Below are positions 42,840-52,581 of a stretch of 64,000 nucleotides of DNA, piece after piece. Under the pieces are notes generated by a model that saw nothing but the letters and a program-made list of their open reading frames with translations, was not told where the DNA came from and did no database searches. Source of the stretch: Ruegeria pomeroyi (GTDB lineage: Bacteria; Pseudomonadota; Alphaproteobacteria; Rhodobacterales; Rhodobacteraceae); the NCBI RefSeq assembly GCF_021405525.1, contig NZ_JAGQAG010000001.1, positions 3,410,001 to 3,474,000 of the forward strand. Reading direction: 5' to 3'. Within the stretch, counting starts at the first letter, position 1, and each line of letters opens with the position of its first letter. A program made the translations under genes and the position numbers.

Positions 42840-44153
42840 TTAACGATGGCCAGTGTGGAGCTTGCGCTCCAGATACATGGAGTAGCGGGACATGCCGAAG
42901 CAGAAGACGAAGAACAGCAGGGCGATGAAGCCGTAGAGTTCCCAGACGACGCCGTTCCAGTTGGCGTCCGCACGAATGGCGTTCGACAGACCCAGCGGAT
43001 CGAGAAGCCCGATGATCGAGACCAGCGTGGTGTCCTTGAACACCCCGATGAAGGTCGACACGATGCCGGGGATCGAGATCTTGAGCGCCTGTGGCATGAT
43101 GATCAGGCGCTGCGCCTGCCAGTAGTTGAGGCCAAGCGAATCCGCCCCCTCATACTGGCCCTTGGGCAGCGCGGCCAGACCGCCGCGGATCACCTCGGCC
43201 ATATAGGCCGCGGCGAACAGCGTCACCATGATCAGCACCCGCAGGATGATGTCGAAATTCGTGCCGGGCGGCATGAAGATGTTCAGCAGGGTCGAGGCCA
43301 CGAACAGCAGCGTGATCAGCGGCACACCCCGAATGAACTCGATAAAGCCCACGCAGATATATTTGACGATCATCAGGTCCGACTGACGGCCCAGCGCCAG
43401 AACGATGCCCAAGGGCAGCGAACAGGCGATGGCAACGACACCGATGGTGATCGACAGCATGAAGCCACCGAACTTGCGGCTTTCGACCGCTTCGATGCCG
43501 ATCGGCAGGATGGAATCCAGCGCGCCGACGAAATAACCGGATAGAACGAACCACCAGACCAACGCAGCGGCGGCACCCAGTAGGATGCCCATGAGGCTGC
43601 TCATCGTCTTGCTAGCGGCCGAATAGACCACCCAGCCAATGACAAAGCCACCCAGCGCCGCGACCGGCCCCCAGATGGTGCCGCCCCACAGAAGCCAGGG
43701 GAAGATGAACGGATAGAGACCCGAGAAGATCAGCATCTTCGACGGCACCTTGTCCGCGAACAGAACCGGGGCCAGGGCCACGGCCAGCAGGACAAAGGCG
43801 AGGATCGGGCGCCAATACAGCTCGGACGGGTAGAACCCGAACAAGAGCTGGATCCAGCGCTCGCGAATGACGCCCCAGCAGGCCCCCGAGGTGCCGTGAT
43901 CTCCCACCGAACCGGCGGCAGTCAGGATCTCTCGGCAATTGTTGAGCGAGGTCCCGTTCCAAGTGGGCGAGAATACCCAAGGCAAGATCGCCGAGAGAAT
44001 CGCATAGATCGCATAGAGTGACGCCAGCGTCAGAATGCTGTTGAACCAGTTCGAGAACAGGTTGGCGCGTGCCCAGCCCAGCGCGCCGGTGGTCGAGGCC
44101 GGCGGTTCGCGCTCGGGGAGCATTTCGGTGCGGACAAATCCGATGTCAGACAT
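42840..44153 (-). CDS. bztC: General L-amino acid ABC transporter permease (BztC/AapM type)
   Basis: A 437-residue permease is much longer than ordinary HisM-type permeases (about 220-240). Additional N-terminal helices occupy about residues 35-215, a feature of Aap/Bzt permeases. The conserved core is in the C-terminal half, with the EAA loop in [20 protein letters not shown] (about residues 345-364). It starts one base after the bztB stop and pairs with BztB to form the channel. Confidence 0.94.
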   Translation of the reverse strand: MSDIGFVRTEMLPEREPPASTTGALGWARANLFSNWFNSILTLASLYAIYAILSAILPWVFSPTWNGTSLNNCREILTAAGSVGDHGTSGACWGVIRERWIQLLFGFYPSELYWRPILAFVLLAVALAPVLFADKVPSKMLIFSGLYPFIFPWLLWGGTIWGPVAALGGFVIGWVVYSAASKTMSSLMGILLGAAAALVWWFVLSGYFVGALDSILPIGIEAVESRKFGGFMLSITIGVVAIACSLPLGIVLALGRQSDLMIVKYICVGFIEFIRGVPLITLLFVASTLLNIFMPPGTNFDIILRVLIMVTLFAAAYMAEVIRGGLAALPKGQYEGADSLGLNYWQAQRLIIMPQALKISIPGIVSTFIGVFKDTTLVSIIGLLDPLGLSNAIRADANWNGVVWELYGFIALLFFVFCFGMSRYSMYLERKLHTGHR

Positions 44154-44154
44154 C

Positions 44155-45423
44155 TCAACGCTCCTTCAGTTTGACGGATTCATTGTACCAGTTCATCACC
44201 GCCGAAATGGACAGCGAGATAGTCAGGTACACCAGCATCAAGAGCAGGATCGTCTCCAGCTCGCGCCCGGTCTGGTTCATGGTGATCCCGCCCAGCGTGC
44301 CGGTGATATCCATGTACCCCACGGCGATCGCCAGCGACGAGTTCTTGGTGAGGTTGAGATAGTTCGAGATCAGCGGCGGAATGATCACCCGCAGCGCCTG
44401 CGGCAGGATCACCAGCGACATGATCTTGTTCGAGCGCAGCCCCAGGGCCGAGGCGGCCTCGGTCTGACCCTTGGAGATGGCCAGGATACCGGCGCGCACG
44501 ATCTCGGCGATGAAGGCGGCGGTATAAAGTGACAGCGCCAGCCAGAGCGCGATCAGCGAGTTCCGCAAATGGGTACCGCCCTGGAAGTTGAAGCCCTTGA
44601 GCTCGGGATAGCCAAAATGGAAGCCCAGCAGCACCAGCACCAGCCCGGTCGGGATCACCACCACGGCCAGACGCTGCCACCAGGTCACCGGACGGTCGCC
44701 GGTCTGTTCCTGGATGCGGTCCGCCCGCTTGCGCAGGAGGTTCGCCACCCACAGGCCGCCGCCCAGCACGATCAGGATCAGCATCAGATCAAGGCTGATA
44801 TCAAACCGCAGGCTGCTTTCGCCGAACAGGTGGATATTGCCCAGACTGTTGGAAAACAGCGCTTCGGGGACATAGACGCCGCGATTGGTCACGGCCACGC
44901 TGTCGCCAAGCATCATGCTGGCAGTGGCATTGTCGCCCCGGAACGCCCGTGGCGCCGGCAGGGTCTCGATCAGGATCGCCATGATGAACACGATCCACAG
45001 CAGGACCGGAACGTTGCGGAACCCTTCGACATAAAACGTCATCAGCCGCGCGACGATCCAGTTGTTGGACAGGCGCAGCACACCGATGATCACACCCAGT
45101 ATCGTGGCTGTGATACAGCCCAATACCGCCACGACCAGCGTGTTAAGCAGACCGATGAAGGCCGCCCGCAGGTGCGTGTCGCGCGAGGAATAATCCAACA
45201 GCCGCTGGTTGATGTCATAGCTGGCCGGTTCGCTGAAAAATCCGAAATCAATGGGCTTGCCCAAGGCGGCCAGGTTTTGCGCGGTATTGCTGATAAGCCA
45301 TGCTGCCATCAGCATGAAGCATATCATTGCAATGACCTGGATAGTGGCCGACCGGTACCGCGTGTCATAAAGGAGCATGGACAGCCGGAACTGCTCCTTC
45401 GGCGGGTCAGTGAGAGTCGTCAT
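44155..45423 (-). CDS. bztB: General L-amino acid ABC transporter permease (BztB/AapQ type)
   Basis: A 422-residue permease also has the long Aap/Bzt architecture, with a first helix near residues 25-48 and a large periplasmic insert carrying APRAFRGDNATA. The core near the C terminus has the EAA-type loop ASALGLRSNKIMSLVILPQALRV. The gene is separated from bztA by 135 bp that contain an intrinsic terminator, so its expression probably depends on read-through. Confidence 0.94.
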   Translation of the reverse strand: MTTLTDPPKEQFRLSMLLYDTRYRSATIQVIAMICFMLMAAWLISNTAQNLAALGKPIDFGFFSEPASYDINQRLLDYSSRDTHLRAAFIGLLNTLVVAVLGCITATILGVIIGVLRLSNNWIVARLMTFYVEGFRNVPVLLWIVFIMAILIETLPAPRAFRGDNATASMMLGDSVAVTNRGVYVPEALFSNSLGNIHLFGESSLRFDISLDLMLILIVLGGGLWVANLLRKRADRIQEQTGDRPVTWWQRLAVVVIPTGLVLVLLGFHFGYPELKGFNFQGGTHLRNSLIALWLALSLYTAAFIAEIVRAGILAISKGQTEAASALGLRSNKIMSLVILPQALRVIIPPLISNYLNLTKNSSLAIAVGYMDITGTLGGITMNQTGRELETILLLMLVYLTISLSISAVMNWYNESVKLKER

Positions 45424-45521
45424 GACCTATGTATATCCCCGTGAGGTCCTGGCTTGTCTCTCTCCGGCGAGGTTTCTCCCCCGCTCCCACCAGCCAGGCA
45501 CTTTGTATTCATGGATGCAAA

Positions 45522-45548
45522 AAGGGCGCAGGTTGCCCTGCGCCCCTT
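45522..45548 (-). terminator. Intrinsic terminator between bztA and bztB
   Basis: On the - strand, GGGCGCAGG and CCTGCGCCC pair around a GCAA tetraloop and are followed by five T. It lies 10 bp after the bztA stop and before bztB. It probably limits transcription into the permease genes, giving excess binding protein. Confidence 0.85.
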
Positions 45549-45558
45549 CGCTGTTTTG

Positions 45559-46575
45559 TTAACGGAACGGCGGCGAGTACAGCAGGCCGCCGTCGGTCCA
45601 CTGTGCGTTCAGGCCGCGTGCCAGACCGATCGGGGTGCTTTCACCGATGTTCTGGGCAAACACTTCGCCATAGTTGCCGCCCACCTTGATGGCGCGCTTG
45701 GCCCACTCGGCGTCCAGACCCAGCATCTCGCCCAGGGTACCTTCGGTGCCCAGGATACGGTTGATTTCCGGGTTGTTGGTGCCGGCCGACATTTCGTCGA
45801 TATTGGCCGAGGTGATGCCCATCTCTTCAGCCGAGATCAGCGCATTCAGGGTCCAGCGGACCACATCGCCCCACTCGTGGTCGCCATGGCGAACCAGCGG
45901 GCCGAGCGGCTCTTTCGAGATGATTTCGGGCAGCAGAACGTGGTCACCCGGGTTCTCGAAGGTGGCGCGGGTTGCGGCCAGACCCGAGGCGTCGGTGGTG
46001 TAGACGTCGCAGGCGCCGGCCAGATACTGCTGCTGCGCTTCGGCGTTGGTTTCGATCGGAACCGGCTCATAGCTGATGTTGTTGGCGCGGAAGAAATCCG
46101 CGAGGTTCAGCTCGGTGGTGGTGCCGGTCTGGATGCAGACGGTGGCGCCATCAAGTTCCTTTGCCGAGCTGACGCCCAGCGATTTCGGAACCATGAAGCC
46201 CTGACCGTCATAGTAGTTCACGCCGACGAATTCGAACTTCAGGTCCACATCGCGCGAGAAGGTCCAGGTGGTGTTGCGGGCAAGCATGTCGACTTCGCCC
46301 GATGCCAGCGCGGTGAAACGGGTCTTGCCGGTGGTCGGCACGAATTCAACCGCGTTGCCGTCGCCCAGCACGGCCGCAGCAACGGCACGGCACAGGGCCA
46401 CGTCAAAACCTTTCCACTCCCCATTCGAATCCGGTGCTGCAAAGCCAACAAGACCGGTGGTCACACCGCAGTTCAGCTTGCCGCGCGCCTTGACGTCGTC
46501 CATGGTGCCCGCCGCAGCAACGCCAGCGGCCATCCCGGCGACCGTGAGAGCGCCCAAAAATACGGATTTCTTCAT
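45559..46575 (-). CDS. bztA: General L-amino acid ABC transporter substrate-binding protein
   Basis: A 338-residue periplasmic binder of SBP family 3 starts at 46575 with GAAGAGGT upstream. The signal peptide ends at about residue 22 (GVAAAG). Landmarks are TMDDVKARGKLNCGVTTGL, then GEWKGFDVALCRAVAAAVLG (about residues 53-72), and the ligand-contact segment with NTTWTFSRD. Two cysteines after the signal (LNCGV and ALCRA) match this subfamily. It delivers acidic amino acids and amides to BztBC. The 195-bp upstream interval should hold the operon promoter. Confidence 0.95.
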   Translation of the reverse strand: MKKSVFLGALTVAGMAAGVAAAGTMDDVKARGKLNCGVTTGLVGFAAPDSNGEWKGFDVALCRAVAAAVLGDGNAVEFVPTTGKTRFTALASGEVDMLARNTTWTFSRDVDLKFEFVGVNYYDGQGFMVPKSLGVSSAKELDGATVCIQTGTTTELNLADFFRANNISYEPVPIETNAEAQQQYLAGACDVYTTDASGLAATRATFENPGDHVLLPEIISKEPLGPLVRHGDHEWGDVVRWTLNALISAEEMGITSANIDEMSAGTNNPEINRILGTEGTLGEMLGLDAEWAKRAIKVGGNYGEVFAQNIGESTPIGLARGLNAQWTDGGLLYSPPFR

Positions 46576-46770
46576 TTTTACCTCTTCCTGATTTTCCACC
46601 CCTGTCCCGGGGCGGTTCGACCGGCACACGTTGGCGCCGGAGCGGATCGCGAAGGGGTTAACCCTTCGATGGGCAGGAGTTTGGGCGCAATATCCGACAA
46701 AGGTCAAGGCTTCTATGTCGCTTTCCGCCCCATATCCGTTGAGGTTTTCGTCAGTCTGACGGAATCAGTC

Positions 46771-47478
46771 TCATGTCGAGATATCGTAGACCGCCTTGGC
46801 ATGCAGAAAGGCCACGCGTTTCAGCGCGGCCAGCGCGCGCGCTTCTTCATCGGGACCCCATTGTTCCTCTTGCCAGGTCTCGTCGAGGCGTGAAATCTGC
46901 CAGATTTCGTCAGCTTCGCGCCAATTCAGCGCCGCCGCAAAGCCAAGCACCAGCGAACCGGACAGGCTGACCAGATCGTGAAAAGCCGCCAGTTGGAACG
47001 GGTTCAGCGCGTGGACCTGCCGTGTCAGCGTTTCGATCGCCGAAGCAGGTTGTGCTTGGTGCATCACTCCTTGTACCGGCAACAGCCGCGCGCCCAGGGT
47101 TTCCGCGGCCCAATCCAGCACCGGGTCCCAGGAAAGCGCCTGTCGTTCCGTCAATTCGGCAGGGCTATCCGCCCGATAACACAACAGATCCGAATCGCCA
47201 TAGGCCGCCAGCATGTCGGCCACTTCGCCATGCTGAATGCGCACCTTGTCGATGGCAGCGTTGGCAGTGCGGGTATAGGGCATGCTGGTCGGATCGACCT
47301 CTTTCTCCTGAGCGTCCCATTCCGCGGCAATCGCCTCGGCCAACGCCCGTGTCGGCAGCAGCAGCGGCTCCTTGGCCGGGGTGCGCACCAGGCGACCATC
47401 CAGTTCCACCGTATAGCCCTCGGCCATTTCTGCCACGGCCGCCTGTTTCCAGAAGCGTTTCGGTTTCCAGTCGCTCAT
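46771..47478 (-). CDS. ATP12 family chaperone
   Basis: A 235-residue protein matches ATP12, the mitochondrial F1-ATPase alpha-subunit assembly factor found also in alphaproteobacteria. Landmarks are WKPKRFWKQAAV near the start, the DGRLVRTPAKEPLLLPT segment, DPTSMPYTRTANAAID and DLLCYRADSP. The ATG at 47478 fits the usual family start. A GTG at 47487 would give a GTGA overlap with the HAD gene, as in the preceding gene pair, and remains possible. No atp genes are nearby. Confidence 0.9.
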   Translation of the reverse strand: MSDWKPKRFWKQAAVAEMAEGYTVELDGRLVRTPAKEPLLLPTRALAEAIAAEWDAQEKEVDPTSMPYTRTANAAIDKVRIQHGEVADMLAAYGDSDLLCYRADSPAELTERQALSWDPVLDWAAETLGARLLPVQGVMHQAQPASAIETLTRQVHALNPFQLAAFHDLVSLSGSLVLGFAAALNWREADEIWQISRLDETWQEEQWGPDEEARALAALKRVAFLHAKAVYDIST

Positions 47479-47483
47479 ATCTT

Positions 47484-48155
47484 TCACATCCAGATCTGTG
47501 TCAGTGCCGGGGGCAACTGCGTAAAGTCGTCGATGATACAGCTGGCCCGGTCCAGCGCATGGGGCGGGTGATAGCCCCAGCTGACCCCGATCCCCGCGAC
47601 CCCGGCCGCGGCCGCCATCTCCATGTCATACGAGGTATCGCCAATCATCACAGCGCGCCCCGGCGCCGTCCCGGTTTCGGCCAATGCGGTCTCGATCATC
47701 GACGGGTGCGGTTTCGACGGGTGATGATCGGCCACCTGCCGGGTGACAAAGATGCATTCCAGCCCATGCACCTCGATCAGGGCATCAAGCCCGCGCTTGG
47801 ATTTGCCCGTCGCCACGCCCAGCAGGTAATGTGGCACGGCATGCAACTGTTCCAGCATCTCGCGCGCACCGGGATAGAGCGGCGAATGCGCCTCACCCAG
47901 CGCCAGCCGGTTCGCGTGATAGGATTGCTTGTAGGCCTCGACCAGCCGCGCCTGCTTGGTCTCGCTCTGCTCCGGTGCCAGCCGTGCCATCGCCTGCGGC
48001 AGGGACAAGCCAACGATCGACAGGATATCGGCGCGCGCGGGCACCGGCAGCGACAATGCGTCGAATGCGGCGGTCATCGACCCGACGATGGCCGCCTGAC
48101 TGTCGACCAGCGTCCCGTCCACATCGAACAGGATCAGGTGCAGCGGCTGGCTCAC
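47484..48155 (-). CDS. HAD-superfamily hydrolase (phosphoglycolate phosphatase-like)
   Basis: A 223-residue phosphatase of the HAD type has motif I DVDGTLVDS (about residues 11-19), motif II threonine in GVATGKSKRG (about 112-121), a KPHP segment and motif IV GDTSYDMEMA (about 173-182). A helical cap domain lies at about 20-95. The start is GTG, overlapping the RluC-type gene stop in GTGA. The substrate is uncertain; pyrophosphatase or phosphoglycolate phosphatase are both possible. Confidence 0.9.
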   Translation of the reverse strand: MSQPLHLILFDVDGTLVDSQAAIVGSMTAAFDALSLPVPARADILSIVGLSLPQAMARLAPEQSETKQARLVEAYKQSYHANRLALGEAHSPLYPGAREMLEQLHAVPHYLLGVATGKSKRGLDALIEVHGLECIFVTRQVADHHPSKPHPSMIETALAETGTAPGRAVMIGDTSYDMEMAAAAGVAGIGVSWGYHPPHALDRASCIIDDFTQLPPALTQIWM

Positions 48156-49195
48156 ATCAGCTCCTCGAACGGATCCTCCGCCGCCAGATCCTCGGTCCAG
48201 CCAAACGTGTCCCAGCTCTCGCGCATATGATCCGGCAAGGGCGCGGTAAAGCTGACCTGCTTGCGGGTCGAGGGGTGCTCAAAGCTCAGCCGCCGCGCAT
48301 GCAGGTGCAGCTTCTTGCTGATGATGCCACCCAGTTGCGCGCCCCAGCCATCGCCCAGGTTCTCTTGCCCCGAGCCGCCATATTTGCCGTCGCCGATGAT
48401 CGGATGCCCGATCCCGGCCATATGTGCGCGCAGCTGGTGGGTGCGGCCGGTGACCGGCTCCATCGCCACCCAGGACGCCCGCCCCGCCACCCGGTAGAGG
48501 GTGGCGTAATAGGTATGGGCCCGCTTGGCGCCGGGCGTGTCGTCGATCTCGCTCAGATGCACCACGTTCATCTTCTCGCCCTCACCCCGGGCGCCATGCC
48601 CACCGGCCTTGACCAGCCCGGTCTTGATCTCGCCCAGATAGGGCGTCGGCACCCCGGCCACCAGCGCCCAGTAGATCTTGCGCGTGTTGCGGTGGCGAAA
48701 GGCGGCGGTCAGACGCGCCGCCGCCTCGCGGGTGCGCGCCAGCACCAGAACACCCGAGGTGTCCTTGTCCAGCCGGTGCACCAGGCGCGGGTTCTCGTCA
48801 TTGCCAAAGCGCAGCGCCTCGGACAGGCCATCCACATGGCGTGTCTGGCCACTACCCCCCTGCACCGCCAGCCCGGCGGGCTTGTTCAGCACGATGATAT
48901 CATCGTCGCGATACAGGACACAGTCACGGATCATCTTTGCATCGGCATCCGAGACGCGCGATTTCACCGGTTCAGGCCGTTCGCCGGGTGCGGGCAGCGG
49001 CGGGATACGGACCTGCTGACCAACCTCGAGCCGGGTCGCGGGCTTGGCCCGTGCGCCGTCGACGCGCAACTCGCCCTTACGACACATCTTCTCGATACGC
49101 CCCTGCCCCACATGCGGGAACATCCGACGGAACCAGCGGTCAAGCCGCTGGTCGCCGTCCCCCTCACCCACGGTGATCATCTGTACGCCGCTCAT
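48152..49195 (-). CDS. rluC: Ribosomal large subunit pseudouridine synthase, RluC/RluD type
   Basis: A 347-residue enzyme starts at 49195. An S4 RNA-binding domain occupies about residues 12-70 (RLDRWFRRMFP, then RVDGARAKP). The catalytic motif HRLDKDTSGVLVLA (aspartate about residue 145) follows. The segment VTGRTHQLRAHM (about 254-265) completes the RluA-family active site. The tight downstream overlap with the HAD gene (GTGA) shows one operon. A G-rich hairpin separates it from rarA upstream. Confidence 0.93.
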   Translation of the reverse strand: MSGVQMITVGEGDGDQRLDRWFRRMFPHVGQGRIEKMCRKGELRVDGARAKPATRLEVGQQVRIPPLPAPGERPEPVKSRVSDADAKMIRDCVLYRDDDIIVLNKPAGLAVQGGSGQTRHVDGLSEALRFGNDENPRLVHRLDKDTSGVLVLARTREAAARLTAAFRHRNTRKIYWALVAGVPTPYLGEIKTGLVKAGGHGARGEGEKMNVVHLSEIDDTPGAKRAHTYYATLYRVAGRASWVAMEPVTGRTHQLRAHMAGIGHPIIGDGKYGGSGQENLGDGWGAQLGGIISKKLHLHARRLSFEHPSTRKQVSFTAPLPDHMRESWDTFGWTEDLAAEDPFEELM

Positions 49196-49305
49196 GCCAG
49201 CAACCCGTGCGCGGGGCGGTTTCCGGCCCGCCGCACCCCTCGTTGAAGATCGAAAGAAAACATCGCCGTCTCTCACCCGCACGCGCCCGAGAGTCAAGGG
49301 ACCAA

Positions 49306-49354
49306 GGGCAGTCCGCGGGCGCGGGCGGGTGGGTGGGGCGGCCGCGGACTGCCC
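49306..49354 (-). terminator. Long hairpin with G-quadruplex-capable loop between rarA and the rluC-type gene
   Basis: GGGCAGTCCGCGG and CCGCGGACTGCCC are perfect 13-bp arms. The 23-nt loop on the + strand contains four G runs spaced by single bases (49323-49338). The hairpin begins 4 bp downstream of the rarA stop. It lacks a T tract, so termination would depend on structure. Confidence 0.6.
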
Positions 49355-49357
49355 GCC

Positions 49358-50674
49358 CTATCCCTGTTCGCGCTGCGCCCGCAGGCGTGCAAAATAATCG
49401 AGCCGCTTTTTCAACTCGCGCTCAAAGCCGCGTTCGACCGGCTGATAAAGCTGCGGGCGCTCCATCCCGTCGGGAAAGTAATTCTGGCCGGAAAACCCGT
49501 CCTCCGCGTCGTGGTCATAGGCATAGCCCGCGCCATAGCCCTGATCCTTCATCAACCCGGTGGGCGCGTTGAGGATATGTTTGGGTGGCGGTGCCGAGCC
49601 CGATTGCTTGGCCAGCCGCATCGCCGCCTTGTAGCCCACATAGGCCCCGTTCGATTTCGGGGCCAGCGCCAGATAGACAATCGCCTGCGCCAGCGCCAGT
49701 TCGCCCTCGGGGCTGCCCAGTCGCTCGTAAACCTCCCAGGCATGCAGGCAGATCGACTGCGCCTGTGGGTCGGCCAGCCCGATATCCTCGACCGCCATCC
49801 GGGTGATCCGACGCGCCAGGTAACGCGGGTCCTCACCCCCGGTCAGCATCCGCGCCAGCCAGTAAAGGGCCGCGTCCGGGTCCGAGCCGCGCACCGATTT
49901 GTGCAGCGCCGAGATCAGGTTGTAATGCTCATCCCCGCTCTTGTCGTATTTGGTGGCCCGCCGCATCAGCCGGGCCGCCAGAGCTTCGCGGTCGAGTGGC
50001 GCCGCCACTTTCCACGCCGCCACCTGTTCGATCAGGTTGAGCAGCGCGCGCCCGTCGCCATCTGCCATATCCTGAAGCGCCAGCCGCGCCTCGGGCGTCA
50101 GCGGCAATTCGCGGCCCAGTTCGCGCTCGGCCCGTGCGGTCAAATGTTCCAGATCCTCGGCGCTCAGCCTCTCCAGCACCAGCACCTGGGCCCGACTCAA
50201 GAGCGCGGCGTTCAGCTCGAACGACGGGTTTTCGGTCGTGGCCCCCACCAGCAGGATGGTGCCATCCTCCATATGGGGCAGGAACCCGTCCTGCTGCGCC
50301 TTGTTGAAGCGGTGGATCTCGTCGACGAACAACAGCGTGCCCTGCCCGTTGCCCCGTCGGATGCGCGCGGCCTCGAACACTTTCTTCAGATCGGGCACCC
50401 CGGTGAAGATCGCGCTGATCTGCACGAAATGCAGATCGGTCTCTTGCGCCAACAGGCGGGCGATGGTGGTCTTGCCCACCCCCGGCGGCCCCCAGAACAC
50501 GAGGCTCGACAACGAACCCGAGGCCAGCATGACACCCAGCGGCGCCTCTGGCCCCAGCACCTGCTGCTGCCCGATCACCTCGGACAGGCTCTGCGGCCGC
50601 AGCCGGTCGGCCAGGGGCCGGGGCGGCTCACGCTCAGGCGTCGGTTTGGCGCCGGTATCGAACAGGTCCGCCAT
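49358..50674 (-). CDS. rarA: Replication-associated recombination protein A
   Basis: A 438-residue AAA+ ATPase of the RarA/MgsA/WRNIP1 family acts at stalled replication forks. The opening DRLRPQSLSEVIGQQQVLG is typical. Walker A is GPPGVGKTT (about residues 63-71) and Walker B with the arginine-rich segment is DEIHRFNKAQQD (about 117-128). The sensor segment is GATTENPSFELNAAL. The C-terminal tetramerisation domain contains DPDAALYWLARMLTGGEDP. Its start is 3 bp from the protease gene stop. Confidence 0.95.
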   Translation of the reverse strand: MADLFDTGAKPTPEREPPRPLADRLRPQSLSEVIGQQQVLGPEAPLGVMLASGSLSSLVFWGPPGVGKTTIARLLAQETDLHFVQISAIFTGVPDLKKVFEAARIRRGNGQGTLLFVDEIHRFNKAQQDGFLPHMEDGTILLVGATTENPSFELNAALLSRAQVLVLERLSAEDLEHLTARAERELGRELPLTPEARLALQDMADGDGRALLNLIEQVAAWKVAAPLDREALAARLMRRATKYDKSGDEHYNLISALHKSVRGSDPDAALYWLARMLTGGEDPRYLARRITRMAVEDIGLADPQAQSICLHAWEVYERLGSPEGELALAQAIVYLALAPKSNGAYVGYKAAMRLAKQSGSAPPPKHILNAPTGLMKDQGYGAGYAYDHDAEDGFSGQNYFPDGMERPQLYQPVERGFERELKKRLDYFARLRAQREQG

Positions 50675-50677
50675 CGC

Positions 50678-52060
50678 TCAGAGCCGGAACCGCAGCGAGA
50701 CCCATTGGCCCCGCCGTTGCAGGTCGATCTGCACCCGGCGCCCGGTCTCGGTCAGCGCCCGCTCCACATCGCGCGGGGTTTCAACCGCGTCGCCATTGAT
50801 CGCGCCCAGCACATCACCCGGTCGCAACCCCGCCCGCGCGCCATAGGGGCCGGGGTCAAGCACCACGACCCCACGCGCCGATAGCGGCAGGCCCAGACGC
50901 GCGATCACCGCCGGGTTCAGCCGGGCCACGGTCAGGCCGGGCAGTGCGGTACGATCCGTCAGCGTGGTTTCCTGCGCGGGGGGCGTATCGGGCGCCTCGA
51001 TCAGGGCCACCGTCAAGGTTTCACGCTGTCCCTGCCGCAGCCGGGTCATCCGCGCCTCGCCACCGATCCCGGCCACCGACATGCGGAACTTCATCTCGGC
51101 CGGAGAGTTGACCGCCTGTCCATCGACCTCGGTCACCACATCGCCTACGGCAAAGCCCGCCCGCGCCAGCGGGCTGTCGGGATGCAGGTCCGAGATCACC
51201 ACCCCCTCGGGCAGGCCCAGCCCCAGCGAGTCGGCAATGTCGGCGGTCATCGGCTGCCCCGCGATACCGGCCCAGGGCTGGGCAAAACTGCTGTTGCCCT
51301 GCCGGGCCTGACGCAGGAATTCGGCCACCAGATTGGCGGGGATGGCAAAGCCGATCCCGTTCGAGCCGCCCGACCGGCTGAGGATCGAGGTATTGATGCC
51401 GATCAGATCGCCATTCACGTCGATCAGCGCCCCGCCCGAATTGCCTGGATTGATCGGCGCATCGGTCTGGATGAAATAGCCGCGCCCGTTGCCGGTGGCC
51501 GCCCCGGAACGTGCCAGCCCCGAGACGATGCCGCTGCTGACGGTCTGGCCCACGCCAAACGGGTTGCCAATGGCCAGCGCCAGTTCGCCCACCTCGACAT
51601 GGTCGCTGTCGCGCAGCGCCAGGGACGGCAGATCACGCGCCTGGTCCAGGCGCAGGATGGCGATATCGCTCTCCTCGTCGCCCAACACCACCTGTGCGGT
51701 GAACTCGCGCCGGTCGGTGGTGACCACCCGGATCTCCGAAGCCATGCCGACCACGTGGTAATTGGACACGACATAGCCGTCATCCGACAGGATCACGCCC
51801 GATCCCAGCGAGTTCTGAACCCGCGGCTGCGGCGTCCCAAATCCGCGAAAGAAATCGCGAAAGAAGGGGTCGTCAAAGATCGGGCTTTGCCGCCCGGCGG
51901 TGATGATGCGGGCATAGATGTTGACCACGGCGGGGGCTGCTTTCTTGACCACCGGGGCAAAGCCCAACCCGATCTCGGCCTGCGAGGTCGGCACCCGGGT
52001 TTCCGCCTGAACCGGCGCGGCCAGGACAAACGGCAGACAAAGCAGGATGGCGCGGATCAT
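50678..52060 (-). CDS. DegP/DegQ-type periplasmic serine protease
   Basis: A 460-residue Do-family protease starts at 52060 with TGGAGG upstream. The signal peptide is residues 1-20 (ending VQAE). The catalytic triad is visible as His in SNYHVVG (about residue 103), Asp in ESDIAIL (about 133) and Ser in GNSGGAL (about 207). Two PDZ domains follow at about residues 250-345 and 370-455. The Q-linker after the signal and the FFRDFF segment match DegQ/DegS-like proteins that oligomerise. It handles misfolded envelope proteins. Confidence 0.94.
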   Translation of the reverse strand: MIRAILLCLPFVLAAPVQAETRVPTSQAEIGLGFAPVVKKAAPAVVNIYARIITAGRQSPIFDDPFFRDFFRGFGTPQPRVQNSLGSGVILSDDGYVVSNYHVVGMASEIRVVTTDRREFTAQVVLGDEESDIAILRLDQARDLPSLALRDSDHVEVGELALAIGNPFGVGQTVSSGIVSGLARSGAATGNGRGYFIQTDAPINPGNSGGALIDVNGDLIGINTSILSRSGGSNGIGFAIPANLVAEFLRQARQGNSSFAQPWAGIAGQPMTADIADSLGLGLPEGVVISDLHPDSPLARAGFAVGDVVTEVDGQAVNSPAEMKFRMSVAGIGGEARMTRLRQGQRETLTVALIEAPDTPPAQETTLTDRTALPGLTVARLNPAVIARLGLPLSARGVVVLDPGPYGARAGLRPGDVLGAINGDAVETPRDVERALTETGRRVQIDLQRRGQWVSLRFRL

Positions 52061-52123
52061 GGGACCTCCATTTGCAGTCCCCTGCGATATGCGGGGCATG
52101 GGCCACAAATGCAAGCCGCGCGC

Positions 52124-52531
52124 TCAACCCCGGCGGCGCAGGAATTTCAGCCCGGACCAGTCCGCATCAATGGCGCAGACCTTTACATCGACCCAGCCCA
52201 GCGGCAGCACCTCGGCGCGCAGCAAGTCCTCGGTGATGCCCGCATGTCGGGGCGAGGACGTCTTGGCCCAGGACAGCCACAACATGCCGCCTAGCCGCAA
52301 ATGGGCGATCTCGGTCGCGACGGCCTCGGCCACCGGTTCGGGACCGTGCAGGAAAAGATGCGCCGCATCGGCATCGCGGGCGCCGGGGTCAAAGACGATA
52401 TCCACCGCCTCGGCCATCAGGTCGGCGTAGTGGGGTGGCGCGTTGACGGCGCGGACGATCCAGCCGGGCTTGAACCCCAGCTTGGCCACCAGCGGTCGAC
52501 CCGAATAACCCGCAGCAACAGAGTTGGTCAT
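52124..52531 (-). CDS. DUF3052-like protein
   Basis: A 135-residue soluble protein opens with AAGYSGRPLVAKLGFKPG and ends with GWVDVKVCAIDADWSGLKFLRRR. The closing VDVKVCAID-WSGLK signature fits DUF3052, a family of unknown function. It has no signal peptide or metal motif. It lies between the rplQ terminator and the protease gene, so it probably starts a new transcript from the 52532-52581 interval. Confidence 0.75.
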   Translation of the reverse strand: MTNSVAAGYSGRPLVAKLGFKPGWIVRAVNAPPHYADLMAEAVDIVFDPGARDADAAHLFLHGPEPVAEAVATEIAHLRLGGMLWLSWAKTSSPRHAGITEDLLRAEVLPLGWVDVKVCAIDADWSGLKFLRRRG

Positions 52532-52581
52532 GCTTTCACGGTAGAAGCGCAGTCAAGCCGGGGCAACACACGCCGGAAACG

